Of a stretch of 64,000 nt of DNA, positions 44,136 through 53,082 are shown one piece after another. The stretch's first letter is position 1, and every line of letters starts with the position of its first letter. The stretch comes from JAXLYX01 sp046351215. Its GTDB lineage: Bacteria; Myxococcota_A; Polyangia; Polyangiales; Houyiibacteriaceae. The DNA is taken from positions 62,001 to 126,000 of the forward strand of contig JAXLYX010000018.1 in the NCBI GenBank assembly GCA_046351215.1. Reading direction: 5' to 3'. Made by a program: the position numbers and the translations under genes. Below the pieces are notes generated by a model that saw only the letters and a list, made by a program, of their open reading frames with translations, did no database searches and was not told the DNA's origin.

Positions 44136-46103
44136 ATGGGTATCGCCGCGGATTTCGCCATCGTCCTCGTCGCTTGCCTCCTCGGCGGAGCCCTCGCCCA
44201 TCGGCTGAAGCAGCCGATCCTCCTCGGCTACATCCTCGCCGGGGTGGTCGTGGGCCCCCACACCGGAGGCGTCACCGTCTCGTCGGCCCACGATCTCGAG
44301 CTGCTCGCCGAGATCGGCGTCGCCCTCCTCCTCTTCGCGCTCGGCCTCGAGTTCTCGCTCTCGGAGCTCGGGCCCGTGTGGCGGGTCGCCCTGATCGGCA
44401 CGCCGATCCAGATGGGCCTCGTGCTCGGGGGCGGCACGCTCCTCGCGAGAGCGGCGGGCTTCACCACGAACGAGGGGCTCTGGCTCGGCGCGATGGCCGC
44501 CCTCTCGAGCACGATGGTGGTGCTCAAGACCCTCGGCGCGCGGGGTCAGCTCGATGCCCCCTGGGCGCGCGTGATGCTCGGCATGCTGATCGCGCAGGAT
44601 CTCGCCGTCGTGCCGCTGATGATCCTGCTCCCGGAGCTCGAGGATCCGGCGGCCGGCCTGCCCGCGCTCGGTGCGGCGCTCGTGCGGGCGGGGATCTTCC
44701 TCGGGCTGATGCTCTTCGTGGGCCGCCGGGTCATTCCGGCCGCGCTCCGGATCGTGGCGAGGAGTCGATCGCGCGAGCTCTTCGTGCTCTCGGTGACGGC
44801 GATGGGCGTCGGCATCGGCTACGCGACCCACCTCGTCGGCCTCTCGTTCGCGTTCGGGGCGTTCGTCGCGGGAATCGTGCTGAGCGAGTCGGACTTCAGC
44901 CATCAGGCGCTCTCGGACATCGTCCCGCTGCGGGACATCTTCGGGCTGCTCTTCTTCGCGTCGGTCGGCATGCTCCTCCAGCCCGACTACGTCTTCGCGA
45001 ACGCGGGCACGATCGCGCTCACGGTCGCGATCGTGTTCGTGGGGAAGGCGGCGGTCTTCGCGCTCCTCGTGCGGCTCTTCGGCTACGGCCGCGACGTGGC
45101 GCTGACGACGGGCCTCGGCCTCTTCCAGATCGGCGAGTTCTCCTTCGTGCTCGCCCGGGTCGGCGTGGCCGAGGGCTTCGTCGGACCGGACCTCTACAAC
45201 CTCGTGCTCGCGACGTCGATCGCGACGATGGTGCTCACACCGATGGTCCTGGCGCTCGCGGACCGCCTCCGCCGCGGGGAGGAGAGGCCCCTGTCGGATT
45301 CGAGGCACTCCGTGCCGCCGATGCCCGCGCACGTCGTGGTCGCCGGTGGAGGACGCGTCGGAGGGTACGTCGCCCGCGTGCTCGTGCGGGCCGGGACACC
45401 CGTCGTCGTCGTCGAATCCGATCACGCCCGGGTCGAGGTGCTGCGCGCGGAGGGTCTCGTCGTGGTCTACGGCGACGCCGCGAGCGAGCCGGTCCTCGAG
45501 GCCGCGCGCATAAGGGAGGCCCGACTCTGCGTGATCACGGCCCCTACCCTCGTCGGCACGCAGGCCATCGCCGCCACGGCTCGCCGCCTCGCGCCGTCGC
45601 TCGCGCTGCTCGCGCGCGCCGAGAGCCCGGAGCAGATCCGTGCGTTCCGGGACATCGGCGTCGAAGAGGTCGTGCAGCCCGAATTCGAGGCCGGTCTCGA
45701 GCTGATCCGTCAGTCGCTCCTGCGCCTCGACGTCGCGGCGGACGCCATCCAGGGATACCTCGACGACGTCCGACACGAGCTCTACGAGCCGCTCGTCGCG
45801 GACCGACGCGTGCTTCCCCGCGTGACCGAGGCCGCGCGCCTGCTCTCGCTCCGCTGGGTCGACGTCGCGCCCGACTCGCCCGCGATCGGGCTCACGATCG
45901 GCGAGCTCGACATCCAACGTCGCACGGGTGCGAACGTGGTCGCGATCCATCGGGGAGGTCGCCTGCTCGAGAGTCCGGGCAGCGGCCTCGCGCTCGAGGC
46001 CGACGATCAGCTCGTCGTGGTCGGCTCGACGGCGCCGCTCGAGGCGCTGCGGGGGCTGCTGCACGATCCGGTGGTGGTGCGGGAGGAGGCGGCGAGTCCG
46101 TGA
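44136..46103 (+). CDS. Monovalent cation:proton antiporter (CPA2/KefB type) with RCK domains
   Basis: 655 residues from the ATG at 44136. About twelve membrane segments form the Na/H-exchanger domain (1-380), with the CPA2 motifs GYILAGVVVGPHTGG, LFALGLEFS and LIAQDLAVVPLM. A cytoplasmic RCK_N domain follows (about 390-510; VVVAGGGRVGGYVARVL nucleotide-binding turn), then an RCK_C domain (about 570-645; GLTIGELDIQRRTGANVVAIHRGG). It exchanges K+ or Na+ for protons and is gated by a nucleotide or ligand at the RCK ring. Kef ancillary proteins are not adjacent. Confidence 0.9.
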   Translation: MGIAADFAIVLVACLLGGALAHRLKQPILLGYILAGVVVGPHTGGVTVSSAHDLELLAEIGVALLLFALGLEFSLSELGPVWRVALIGTPIQMGLVLGGGTLLARAAGFTTNEGLWLGAMAALSSTMVVLKTLGARGQLDAPWARVMLGMLIAQDLAVVPLMILLPELEDPAAGLPALGAALVRAGIFLGLMLFVGRRVIPAALRIVARSRSRELFVLSVTAMGVGIGYATHLVGLSFAFGAFVAGIVLSESDFSHQALSDIVPLRDIFGLLFFASVGMLLQPDYVFANAGTIALTVAIVFVGKAAVFALLVRLFGYGRDVALTTGLGLFQIGEFSFVLARVGVAEGFVGPDLYNLVLATSIATMVLTPMVLALADRLRRGEERPLSDSRHSVPPMPAHVVVAGGGRVGGYVARVLVRAGTPVVVVESDHARVEVLRAEGLVVVYGDAASEPVLEAARIREARLCVITAPTLVGTQAIAATARRLAPSLALLARAESPEQIRAFRDIGVEEVVQPEFEAGLELIRQSLLRLDVAADAIQGYLDDVRHELYEPLVADRRVLPRVTEAARLLSLRWVDVAPDSPAIGLTIGELDIQRRTGANVVAIHRGGRLLESPGSGLALEADDQLVVVGSTAPLEALRGLLHDPVVVREEAASP

Positions 46104-46265
46104 TGAAAGCCTCGTCGAGGCCCGCCTCGGCCGGGGCGCGTCGCCCGAGGGCGTGGTCCTCACGCCGGTGTCGATGACCCGCTCGCCGCTCGTCCGCCAC
46201 GTCGGCGACTACGAGCTCGGGAGAGGCCCGTCGACGGAGACGCGGGTCGAGCCTAGCGTCTCCCC

Positions 46266-46946
46266 ATGAAGCTCTGGCTCCTGCCCGGCATGCACGGCAC
46301 GACGGAGATGTTCGAGCCCTTGCTCGCCGCGCTCCCGAGCCGCTTCGACGTCGCGCCGCTCGGCTATCCGCGCGACGTCGCGCTCGGCTACGACGCGCTG
46401 CTCGAGCGCCTCGTGCAGCCGGTCGAGCCCTTCGCGATCGTGGCCGAATCCTTCTCCGGCCCCCTCGCGATCCGCTTCGCGGCGAAGCGTCCCGAGGGGC
46501 TCCGCGCGCTCGTGCTGGTCTCGTCCTTCGCGCGCTGTCCGGTCGCTGCCCCTCGCTTCGCCGCGCCGCTCCTCGTGCCGCGCTGGTTCCGAAGCCCACC
46601 GCCGCCCTTCGTGATCCGAGCCCTGATGCTCGGGGCCGAGGCGAGCGACGACGAGGTCGAGGCGGTGCGGAGCCGACTCGCGTGCGTGGCCCCCGAGGTG
46701 CTGGCCCATCGGATCCGCGAGATCCTCCGCGTGGATGTCCTCGACGCGTTCGGAGGGCTCGAGCTGCCGATGCTCTACCTGCACGGAAGCCGAGACCGCC
46801 TCGTCGGCGCGCGTGTTCCGCGAGAGCTCGCAGAGCGGAATCGTGCACTCCGGCTCGAGACGCTCGACGCGCCCCACCTTCTCCTCCAGCGATGTCCCGA
46901 CGAAGCCGCGGCCCGGATCGCCGACTTCGTCTCGAGGAGCTCCTAG
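46266..46946 (+). CDS. Alpha/beta hydrolase
   Basis: 226 residues from the ATG at 46266. The core opens LWLLPGMHGTTEMFEPLL (oxyanion region), the nucleophile elbow is AESFSGP (a GxSxG variant with Glu first, Ser near 61), the acid is in HGSRDRLV, and the His is in DAPHLLLQ. It resembles small esterase/thioesterase-type hydrolases; the substrate is unknown. Its stop TAG overlaps the stop of the convergent gene (46943-46946). The 162 bases before it (46104-46265) hold no gene that I can support. Confidence 0.78.
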   Translation: MKLWLLPGMHGTTEMFEPLLAALPSRFDVAPLGYPRDVALGYDALLERLVQPVEPFAIVAESFSGPLAIRFAAKRPEGLRALVLVSSFARCPVAAPRFAAPLLVPRWFRSPPPPFVIRALMLGAEASDDEVEAVRSRLACVAPEVLAHRIREILRVDVLDAFGGLELPMLYLHGSRDRLVGARVPRELAERNRALRLETLDAPHLLLQRCPDEAAARIADFVSRSS

Positions 46947-47704
46947 AACTCCACCCGCACGCCCCCGAGGAGCGGCATCACCGAAGCCCTCCGTCGGACC
47001 GGCGTCATCACGACCTCGTGCGAGAGGCACGGCATCCCCTCGGTCCGGAGCTGGGCGATCGCCTTCTCCGAAGCCCGCGGCGCCGTGAGCAGCTGGGTCT
47101 CCGAGATGGTGAGCGTGGCGAAGAAGTTCCCGAGCGCCGTGCCGAGCGAGTTGTCGTACCGCAGGCCGAGGTAGAGACCCTCGGAGATCGAGAACGACCA
47201 GTTCACCACGTGCAGCGCCCAGAAGCGCATCGTCGGCTCCATGTGCTCGCCCCGATGGAGCTCCGAGAGCGCGTGGAGCATCCGCCTCCGCGGATCGCTG
47301 CGCTCGGACTCCGGCAGTCGTGCGAGGCGACGCTCCGCGAACGCCATGCTCGGCGGAGGCGCGAAGAGGAGCGCGAGGGTGGCACCCGAGCCCGCGGCTC
47401 CCCAGATGCCCGCGTCGCGTTGAAGCGGATCGTGACGGAAGCCGACGGCCCAGAGGCTCGCGCCCAGCAAGAAGCCCGCGTTCACTGCGATCCAGGAGAA
47501 GAACCAGCCGCGCGTCCTGCGCGAGGCGCGATGCGTGAGCGCGTCGACCCGTGTCGCCCAGCGGGCGGCCGTGGCGTCGTCGAACGAGGCGATGCACGCC
47601 TCCTCTTCCTCTTCCTGGGCGAGGGTCATCTCGTCGTCCGCCTGCACGACGCGCGGAGGCATCGCGAAACCGAGGACGAGGGCGAGGACGAGGGCGCGGC
47701 GCAT
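46943..47704 (-). CDS. Uncharacterised exported/membrane protein
   Basis: 253 residues from the ATG at 47704, with a signal peptide (RALVLALVLGFAMPPRVVQA, about 2-22). An acidic run (EEEEEACIASFDDA) is followed by two hydrophobic segments near 68-88 and 97-113 and weaker ones later. The C-terminal VMPLLGGVRVEF looks like the final strand of an outer-membrane or membrane-exposed beta structure. Such endings are frequent in uncharacterised myxobacterial envelope proteins. No family recognised. Divergent from the small gene at 47823. Confidence 0.55.
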   Translation of the reverse strand: MRRALVLALVLGFAMPPRVVQADDEMTLAQEEEEEACIASFDDATAARWATRVDALTHRASRRTRGWFFSWIAVNAGFLLGASLWAVGFRHDPLQRDAGIWGAAGSGATLALLFAPPPSMAFAERRLARLPESERSDPRRRMLHALSELHRGEHMEPTMRFWALHVVNWSFSISEGLYLGLRYDNSLGTALGNFFATLTISETQLLTAPRASEKAIAQLRTEGMPCLSHEVVMTPVRRRASVMPLLGGVRVEF

Positions 47705-47822
47705 GGACCCTCCGAGGATACCTCGGATGGCGGAGGAAAGGCGGGGCTCCACCGACTTGGACCCGGTCGCGGGCACTCGGAGCTCGGCCCGGCGTAGCCA
47801 AGCGCGTGGTATCGTTCCCGGC

Positions 47823-48053
47823 ATGGATGCGGAGGAACGCGCCGAGCAGCGACGGCGGTCGTGGACGGGAGGGGTGATCCACCCGGACGGTCTGGCTGCG
47901 TTCGATCGCGCCTACTACGCCGCCCTGACCAGCGAGCAGCGACTCTCGCTGTCGTGGGAAATGGCGTGCGAGCAATGGTATCGTGAGCATCCCGATGGGC
48001 CCCCCCCCCGACTTGATCGATCTGCTTTCGGCATTCGCCGCAGAGCGGGTTGA
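47823..48053 (+). CDS. Small partner protein of a nucleotidyltransferase pair (candidate antitoxin/HEPN-like partner)
   Basis: 76 residues from the ATG at 47823. The pattern FDRAYYAALTSEQRLSLSWEMACEQWYREH followed by RLDRSAFGIRR recalls the short proteins (typically AYxxxLTPEERxxLVWEMT) that precede DUF6036/AbiEii-like nucleotidyltransferases in many genomes. The 3' 59 bases overlap the start of the nucleotidyltransferase in the next frame, and the overlap contains a run of ten C (48000-48009). The pair is a candidate toxin-antitoxin or antiphage module; which protein is protective is not established from sequence. Confidence 0.6.
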   Translation: MDAEERAEQRRRSWTGGVIHPDGLAAFDRAYYAALTSEQRLSLSWEMACEQWYREHPDGPPPRLDRSAFGIRRRAG

Positions 48054-48450
48054 GTACCTGATCGTCGGCGGGCAGGCGCTCGCGATCCACGGTCACCCGA
48101 GGTTCACCAAGGACACGGACGTATGGCTGCGGGACGACCCGGAGAATCTCGAACGTGCACGCCGGGCGCTCGTCGCATTCGGCGCTCCTGCCGCCGTGTT
48201 CGAGGGACTCCGCACGGCGGATGCGCTGGACGTGGTCTGGATGGGTGCCCCTCCGACACGCATCGACCTCATGAAAGGTGTGCCCGGTGGAGACTTCGAC
48301 CGCGCTTGGGCGACGCGAGAGCCGCATGACGTCGGCGGCGTGACCGCCCTCGTGGTCGGTCGCGAGGAATTGGTGAAGCTCAAGCGTGCGAGCGGTCGGC
48401 CCCAGGACCTGGTGGATGCCGACGCCCTCGAACGAGGGAGCACACCGTGA
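47995..48450 (+). CDS. Minimal nucleotidyltransferase (MNT/DUF6036/AbiEii-like)
   Basis: 151 residues from the ATG at 47995 (a GTG at 47983 is an alternative). The nucleotidyltransferase signature is clear: YLIVGGQALAIHGHPRFTKDTDVWL gives the GG(x) loop and the DxD metal pair (DTD), and RIDLMKG carries the third acidic position. It could transfer a nucleotide to tRNA or to a partner protein, as in MNT-HEPN and AbiE systems; that is inference. The coding start runs straight through C10 at 48000-48009 (codons 2-5). Confidence 0.7.
   Translation: MGPPPDLIDLLSAFAAERVEYLIVGGQALAIHGHPRFTKDTDVWLRDDPENLERARRALVAFGAPAAVFEGLRTADALDVVWMGAPPTRIDLMKGVPGGDFDRAWATREPHDVGGVTALVVGREELVKLKRASGRPQDLVDADALERGSTP
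48000..48009. repeat. C10 homopolymer inside overlapping genes
   Basis: Ten consecutive C lie within the shared region of 47823-48053 and 47995-48450. The nucleotidyltransferase is in the +1 frame relative to the upstream gene, so loss of one C would fuse the two frames into a single protein. Also a possible sequencing-error site. Confidence 0.7.
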
Positions 48451-48511
48451 CCGCCTCGTCCTGCTGACCGACGTCCACCTACACGCAGCGGCACCCCCGA
48501 ATGCATCGGCC

Positions 48512-48526
48512 CGGGAGGCTCTCCCG
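48512..48526. terminator. Short hairpin after the nucleotidyltransferase gene
   Basis: CGGGAG and CTCCCG pair around a GCT loop about 60 bases past the stop codon and 44 bases before the next gene. Weak terminator candidate without a T-run. Confidence 0.25.
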
Positions 48527-48569
48527 TGGACGAACCCACGCCGCGCGACGTAAGTTGGCGCCAGGGCGT

Positions 48570-49013
48570 ATGACCACGAATCACGAAGGCCGAGTGCTCT
48601 TCGAGCAACAGCATCATCCGGTCGTCATCCTCCGCATGCCGTCCCGCGGATCGGTGACCGCCATCCACGACTGGTACGACGAGGTCGAGCGGATCCTACG
48701 CGACGCGAAGGGTCCGATCGCGCTCGTCCACGACCTCCGCCCGCTCGAGATCATCACCGTCAGCGCCGCCCATCGACAGGCCGTCGCCGAGCGCACGAAT
48801 CGCCTCCGGAGCTCGCCCCACGTGCACAAGCTCGCGGCCGACGCGCGGATCCTCTCGAACGCCGTGCTCGCCGGGGCCGTGACCGCCGTGAGTTGGCTCA
48901 CGGGCTCGACGCCTTGGCCCCAGGCGAGCTTCTCGAGCGACGAGGACGCGATCGCCTGGTCCCGCGCGCAGCTCGCGAAGCACGCCAGCTCCGCCACGAC
49001 GAAGCCGTCGTGA
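48570..49013 (+). CDS. Small alpha/beta protein of unknown function (paralogue of 41209-41613)
   Basis: 147 residues from the ATG at 48570. Strand-helix alternation includes ALVHDLRPLEIIT, a helix ending RTNRLRSS, DARILSNAVLAGAVTAVSWL and a C-terminal DEDAIAWSRAQL. These landmarks match the protein at 41209-41613 in order and spacing. No catalytic residue is apparent. The size and pattern recall STAS/SpoIIAA-like folds used in partner binding, but this is only a resemblance. It stands alone between the nucleotidyltransferase pair and the methyltransferase gene. Confidence 0.65.
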   Translation: MTTNHEGRVLFEQQHHPVVILRMPSRGSVTAIHDWYDEVERILRDAKGPIALVHDLRPLEIITVSAAHRQAVAERTNRLRSSPHVHKLAADARILSNAVLAGAVTAVSWLTGSTPWPQASFSSDEDAIAWSRAQLAKHASSATTKPS

Positions 49014-49016
49014 GCG

Positions 49017-49739
49017 CTACGCCGGCTCCCCGAGGAGGAGCCGGTTCTTCGGCGTGATCGCCTCGGGGATCGTCTGCGTGTGCACGCGATAGCCCGCGGC
49101 GCGGAGGCGCGCGGCCCGCGTCGCGTCGATCGCGAGCGCCGGATCGAGCCAGCCCCCGAGCCCGCCGAGATCGCAGGTCTCGACGTCGTGGCAGCAGGGC
49201 AGGACCGCGACGCGAGCGCGGGCGGCGATGGCGCGTTCGAGGATCCGATCCGTCAGCGCGCCGCAGGCGTGCGCCGAGACCACGACGTCGTCGGCCGCGA
49301 GCGCGACCTCCTCGAGCGAGGCCTCGACGTACGTCACCCTCCCGGCGAGGCGTGGCCAGGTCCGGGCGAGCGAGGCCGCGAGCGCGCGATGGCTCTCGGG
49401 GAGGTGGAGGTCCACCGCGAGGGCCGAGGGAGAGGAGGCGTCGAGGATCAGGGCGAGGTGGGCGACGAGGCCGTGACCCGCCGCCAGGTCCACCACCCTC
49501 CCCCCGCGGAACCGCCGCCGCATGCGCCGGGCGACCTCCCAGCTCTCGTAGAGCTCCTTCCGGGGGAGGCAGTCGGCCTCGGCCACCGCCCGACCGATGC
49601 GGTCGAAGAGGGAATCGCCCGGAAAACGGCCGAGATCGCGCGGTCCGAGCCTCGAGCGGCTCCCGGGATCGAAGCCTTTCGGGCCTTCCGACGGGGGGCC
49701 GGGGGGTGCCTTCGCGGGAGCCACGGGCGGAGGGTACAC
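49017..49739 (-). CDS. SAM-dependent methyltransferase (Methyltransf_32-like)
   Basis: 240 residues from a GTG at 49739 (a GTG at 49724 is possible; the first 25 residues are a Pro-rich tail). The SAM-binding turn is VVDLAAGHGLVAHLAL, with ALAVDLHLPESH as motif II and VVVSAHACGALTDRILERAI as the later conserved strand/helix, followed by AVLPCCHD. The ending TPKNRLLLGEP is characteristic of this class I group. Members methylate RNA or small molecules; the substrate is unknown. It ends 3 bases from the convergent preceding gene and is divergent from aspartate kinase. Confidence 0.78.
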   Translation of the reverse strand: MYPPPVAPAKAPPGPPSEGPKGFDPGSRSRLGPRDLGRFPGDSLFDRIGRAVAEADCLPRKELYESWEVARRMRRRFRGGRVVDLAAGHGLVAHLALILDASSPSALAVDLHLPESHRALAASLARTWPRLAGRVTYVEASLEEVALAADDVVVSAHACGALTDRILERAIAARARVAVLPCCHDVETCDLGGLGGWLDPALAIDATRAARLRAAGYRVHTQTIPEAITPKNRLLLGEPA

Positions 49740-49810
49740 GGCGGCCCTCCACGTGCTACATGGGGACGGCCCTTTTCCCCCGAAACCCGCTTCCGTAGGC
49801 GGTGAGCAGC

Positions 49811-51133
49811 ATGTCTCGCATCGTGTGCAAGTTCGGCGGTACCAGCCTCGCCGACGCCAACCAGTTCCGGAAAGTGCGCGCCATCGTGGAGGCCGATCCG
49901 CGGCGCACGCTCGTCGTCCCCTCGGCTCCCGGCAAGCGCACGCCGAGCGACGCGAAGCTCACGGACCTGCTCTACCTCTGCCAGTCGAGCGCAGCGGTCG
50001 GCGCGGACTTCTCGGGCACCTTCCAGCAGATCCGCGACCGCTTCCTCGAGATCGAGCGTGAGCTCGGCGTCACGGCGAACATGGCGTCGCACCTCGACAC
50101 GCTCAAGAAGCAGCTCGAGGAGGGCGTGACGAAGGACCACGTCGCCTCGCGCGGCGAGTACCTGAACGGACTGATCATGGCCGCCTACCTCGGCGCCGAG
50201 TTCGTCGACCCGCAGGAGTGCGTCGTGCTCACGGCGAACGGCGGCGTGGACCCCTCGACGTGGGAGCTCCTCGGCAAGCGCCTCGCCGACGCCTCGAAGC
50301 GCTACGTCGTGCCCGGCTTCTATGGCCGTGACGCGAAGGGCCGCGTGAAGACCTTCTCGCGCGGCGGCTCCGACATCTCGGGCGCCATCGTGGCCCGCGC
50401 CGGCAAGGCGGAGGTCTACGAGAACTGGACCGACGTCTCGGGCCTGCTCATGGCCGATCCGCGCATCGTGTCGAACGCGAAGCCGATGGCCGAGGTCACC
50501 TACGCCGAGATCCGCGAGCTCTCGTACATGGGCGCGTCGGTCCTCCACGACGAGGCGATCTCGCCCGTCCGCGAGGTCGGCATCCCCATCTGCATCAAGA
50601 ACACGAACGCCCCGGACCATCCGGGCACGCGCATCGTGACGAAGCTCAGCGACGACGTCGTGAAGTCGACCGAGATCGCGGGCATCGCGGGCAAGAAGAA
50701 CTTCGCGATGATCAGCCTCGCGAAGAACCTGATGAACAAGGAGGTCGGCTTCGCCTACCGCCTCCTCGGCATCCTCGAGCGGCACGGCATCAGCTTCGAG
50801 CACTGCCCCTCGAGCATCGACAGCATGAGCGTCGTCGTCGACGCCTCGCAGATCGAGGACAAGGTCGAGACCGTCCTCTCCGAGATCCGCGAGACGCTGA
50901 AGCCCGACACGCTCGACTTCACGCCCGCGATCGCGCTCGTCGCCGTCGTCGGCGAGGGCATGGCCCACACGGTCGGCATCGCCGCGAAGGTCTTCATCGC
51001 CCTCCGCGACGCCGGCGTGAACGTCCGCCTCATCAACCAGGGCGCGTCGGAGCTGAACATCATCGTCGGCGTCTCGCCCGAGGACTACGAGAAGGCGCTG
51101 CGGGCGCTGTACTCGGCGTTCGTGCCGGGCTGA
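49811..51133 (+). CDS. Aspartate kinase
   Basis: 440 residues from the ATG at 49811 (a GTG at 49802 would add three residues). KFGGTSLADANQF (residues 7-19) is the nucleotide-binding opening; VVPSAPGKRTPSDAKLTDLL, SRGEYLNGLIMAAYL and SRGGSDISGAIVARA are conserved catalytic-domain motifs. Two ACT regions (about 310-435; FAMISLAKNLMNKEVGF and ALVAVVGEGMAHTVGIAAKVF) would bind Lys or Thr as feedback inhibitors. It phosphorylates aspartate at the start of the Lys/Thr/Met/diaminopimelate pathway in the cytoplasm. The KRTPSDAKLTDLL insertion is typical of the Bacillus YclM/plant-like subclass. A strong hairpin follows at 51155. Confidence 0.95.
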   Translation: MSRIVCKFGGTSLADANQFRKVRAIVEADPRRTLVVPSAPGKRTPSDAKLTDLLYLCQSSAAVGADFSGTFQQIRDRFLEIERELGVTANMASHLDTLKKQLEEGVTKDHVASRGEYLNGLIMAAYLGAEFVDPQECVVLTANGGVDPSTWELLGKRLADASKRYVVPGFYGRDAKGRVKTFSRGGSDISGAIVARAGKAEVYENWTDVSGLLMADPRIVSNAKPMAEVTYAEIRELSYMGASVLHDEAISPVREVGIPICIKNTNAPDHPGTRIVTKLSDDVVKSTEIAGIAGKKNFAMISLAKNLMNKEVGFAYRLLGILERHGISFEHCPSSIDSMSVVVDASQIEDKVETVLSEIRETLKPDTLDFTPAIALVAVVGEGMAHTVGIAAKVFIALRDAGVNVRLINQGASELNIIVGVSPEDYEKALRALYSAFVPG

Positions 51134-51154
51134 GCACCGCGAAGGCACCTCCCG

Positions 51155-51186
51155 AGGCGACGTCGGGCGCTCGCTCGACGTCGCCT
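51155..51186 (+). terminator. Intrinsic terminator of aspartate kinase
   Basis: Perfect 11-base arms AGGCGACGTCG (51155-51165) and CGACGTCGCCT (51176-51186) enclose a 10-base loop and are followed by TT, 21 bases after the stop. Confidence 0.7.
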
Positions 51187-51259
51187 TTGCGTCGCCCGCG
51201 GTCCACCCTCGTGCGAGTGGACGGCCGCGCCGGGTGATAGCATCGGCGTGGAGGTGGAC

Positions 51260-53044
51260 ATGCGGACGAACCATCTGGCCCTCGTCATCCGCGAGAGCGC
51301 CCGGGCGTTCGGCGAGAAGACGGCCATGCGGCACGAGGTCGGCGGCTCGTGGCGGTCGATCTCCTATCGCGAGCTCGACGAGCGGGTCCGCGCGCTGGCG
51401 AAGGGGCTGCTCGAGCTGGGGATCCGAACCGGCGACAAGGTCGGGATCTTCTCGCCGAACCGGCCCGAGTGGGCGATCGCCGACTTCGCGATCCTCTCCG
51501 TCGGCGCCGTCTCCGTGCCGATCTACGCCACGAACACGGCCAAGGAGGCCGAGTACCTGACCCAGGACGCGGAGCTCCGCCTCCTCTTCGTCGGCGGCCA
51601 GCCGCAGTACGACAAGGCGAGCTCCTTCGTCGAGCGTCAGGAGAAGCTCGAGACGATCGTGGCCTTCGACGCGGACGTGACGATGGACGGAGCCCGTTCG
51701 CTCCACCTCGACGGGCTCCTCGCCCGCGGACGCGCCTCCGGCCGGGACGCGGAGCTCGAGGCACGCCTCGCGCAGGTCTCGAGCGACGACGTCGCCACCC
51801 TGATCTACACGTCCGGAACGACCGGCGTCCCGAAGGGGGCGATCCTCACGCACGCGAACTTCTTCCACCAGTTCGCCGCGGTGGACGATCGCTTCGTCGT
51901 GGGCCCGAGCGACCGGAGCCTGTGTTTCCTCCCGCTCAGCCACGCCTACGAGCGGGCCTGGTCGTACTACGTGTTCAAGCGCGGCGCGGAGAACCACTAC
52001 ATCCCGGATCCGAAGCGCGTCGTGGAGTACCTCGCGAAGGTGAAGCCGACCGTGATGGTCAGCGTCCCGCTGCTCTACGAGAAGATCTACTCGACCGTCC
52101 AAGGTCGCCTCGAGACCGCCTCCTCCACGAGGAGGCGGCTCTTCGCCTGGGCGATCGAGACCGGCAAGCGCTACCACACGCGCCGCCACGCCGAGCAGGC
52201 CATCGGGCCGATGCTCGCGTTCGCGCATGCGGTTGCCGACCGGCTCGTCCTCTCGAAGATCCGCGACGTGCTCGGCGGACCGAAGAATTTCCTCTCCGCC
52301 GGAGGCGCCCCGCTGACGAAGAAGGTGGAGGAGTTCTTCTTCGCCGCCGGGCTCCTCGTCTGTCAGGGCTACGGGCTCACCGAGACCGCGCCGATGGTCA
52401 GCTGCAACGCGCCCGGCGCGTTCAAGTTCGGCTCCGTCGGCCGTCCCGTGCGCGACGTCGAGGTGCGCATCGGTGAGGGCGGCGAGATCCAGGTCCGCGG
52501 TCCGAACGTGATGGCCGGCTACTACCGGAAGCCCGAGGAGACGAGTCGGGCCTTCGTCGACGGATGGTTCCGGACGGGCGACGTGGGCGAGATCGACGCG
52601 GACGGATTCCTGCACGTCACGGAGCGGATCAAGGATCTGATCATCACTTCGGGAGGCGAGAACGTCGCGCCCCAGCACATCGAGTCGGTCCTCGAGGTCG
52701 ATCCGTTCATCGAGCACGTCGTCGCGATCGGGGACCACCGGAAGTACCTGACCGCGATCGTCGTCCCGCAGTTCGCGGCGCTCGAGGCCCACGCGCGGGC
52801 GCAGGCGATTCCCTTCGCCTCGCGCAGCGAGCTCGTGAAGAGACCCGAGGTCGTCGAGCTCTACCGCACCCGCCTCGAGAACCTGTCGACGGAGCTCGCG
52901 CCCTACGAGCGGCTCCGCGACTTCACCCTGCTCGACCACGAGCTCACGCAAGAGGGCGGCGAGCTCACGCCGACGCAGAAGGTGAAGAGGAAGGCGATCG
53001 TCACCAAGTACGCCGACCTCGTCGAGGCGATGTACAAGACCTGA
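51260..53044 (+). CDS. Long-chain acyl-CoA synthetase (AMP-forming ligase)
   Basis: 594 residues. The ATG at 51260 has GGAGG with a 5-base spacer, favouring it over the in-frame GTG at 51248. ANL-family motifs: LIYTSGTTGVPKGAILTH (P-loop), GYGLTETAP, the YRKPEETSRAFVDGWFRTGDVGEID hinge region near 415-440, and a C-terminal Lys in TPTQKVKRK. The size and the LPLSHAYERAWSYYVFKRG segment match the FadD15-type long-chain fatty acyl-CoA ligases of about 600 residues. It activates fatty acids for storage (WS/DGAT is encoded at 6107), degradation or lipid synthesis. A terminator hairpin follows at 53083. Confidence 0.92.
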   Translation: MRTNHLALVIRESARAFGEKTAMRHEVGGSWRSISYRELDERVRALAKGLLELGIRTGDKVGIFSPNRPEWAIADFAILSVGAVSVPIYATNTAKEAEYLTQDAELRLLFVGGQPQYDKASSFVERQEKLETIVAFDADVTMDGARSLHLDGLLARGRASGRDAELEARLAQVSSDDVATLIYTSGTTGVPKGAILTHANFFHQFAAVDDRFVVGPSDRSLCFLPLSHAYERAWSYYVFKRGAENHYIPDPKRVVEYLAKVKPTVMVSVPLLYEKIYSTVQGRLETASSTRRRLFAWAIETGKRYHTRRHAEQAIGPMLAFAHAVADRLVLSKIRDVLGGPKNFLSAGGAPLTKKVEEFFFAAGLLVCQGYGLTETAPMVSCNAPGAFKFGSVGRPVRDVEVRIGEGGEIQVRGPNVMAGYYRKPEETSRAFVDGWFRTGDVGEIDADGFLHVTERIKDLIITSGGENVAPQHIESVLEVDPFIEHVVAIGDHRKYLTAIVVPQFAALEAHARAQAIPFASRSELVKRPEVVELYRTRLENLSTELAPYERLRDFTLLDHELTQEGGELTPTQKVKRKAIVTKYADLVEAMYKT

Positions 53045-53082
53045 GGGTCGCGGCTCACCGCGGACCGGGGATCCTCCGTGGC

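Noticed and set aside
46104..46265. Short frames in the gap between the antiporter and the alpha/beta hydrolase
   Set aside because: Products are Arg/Ser-rich with no ribosome site; codon pattern unlike neighbours.
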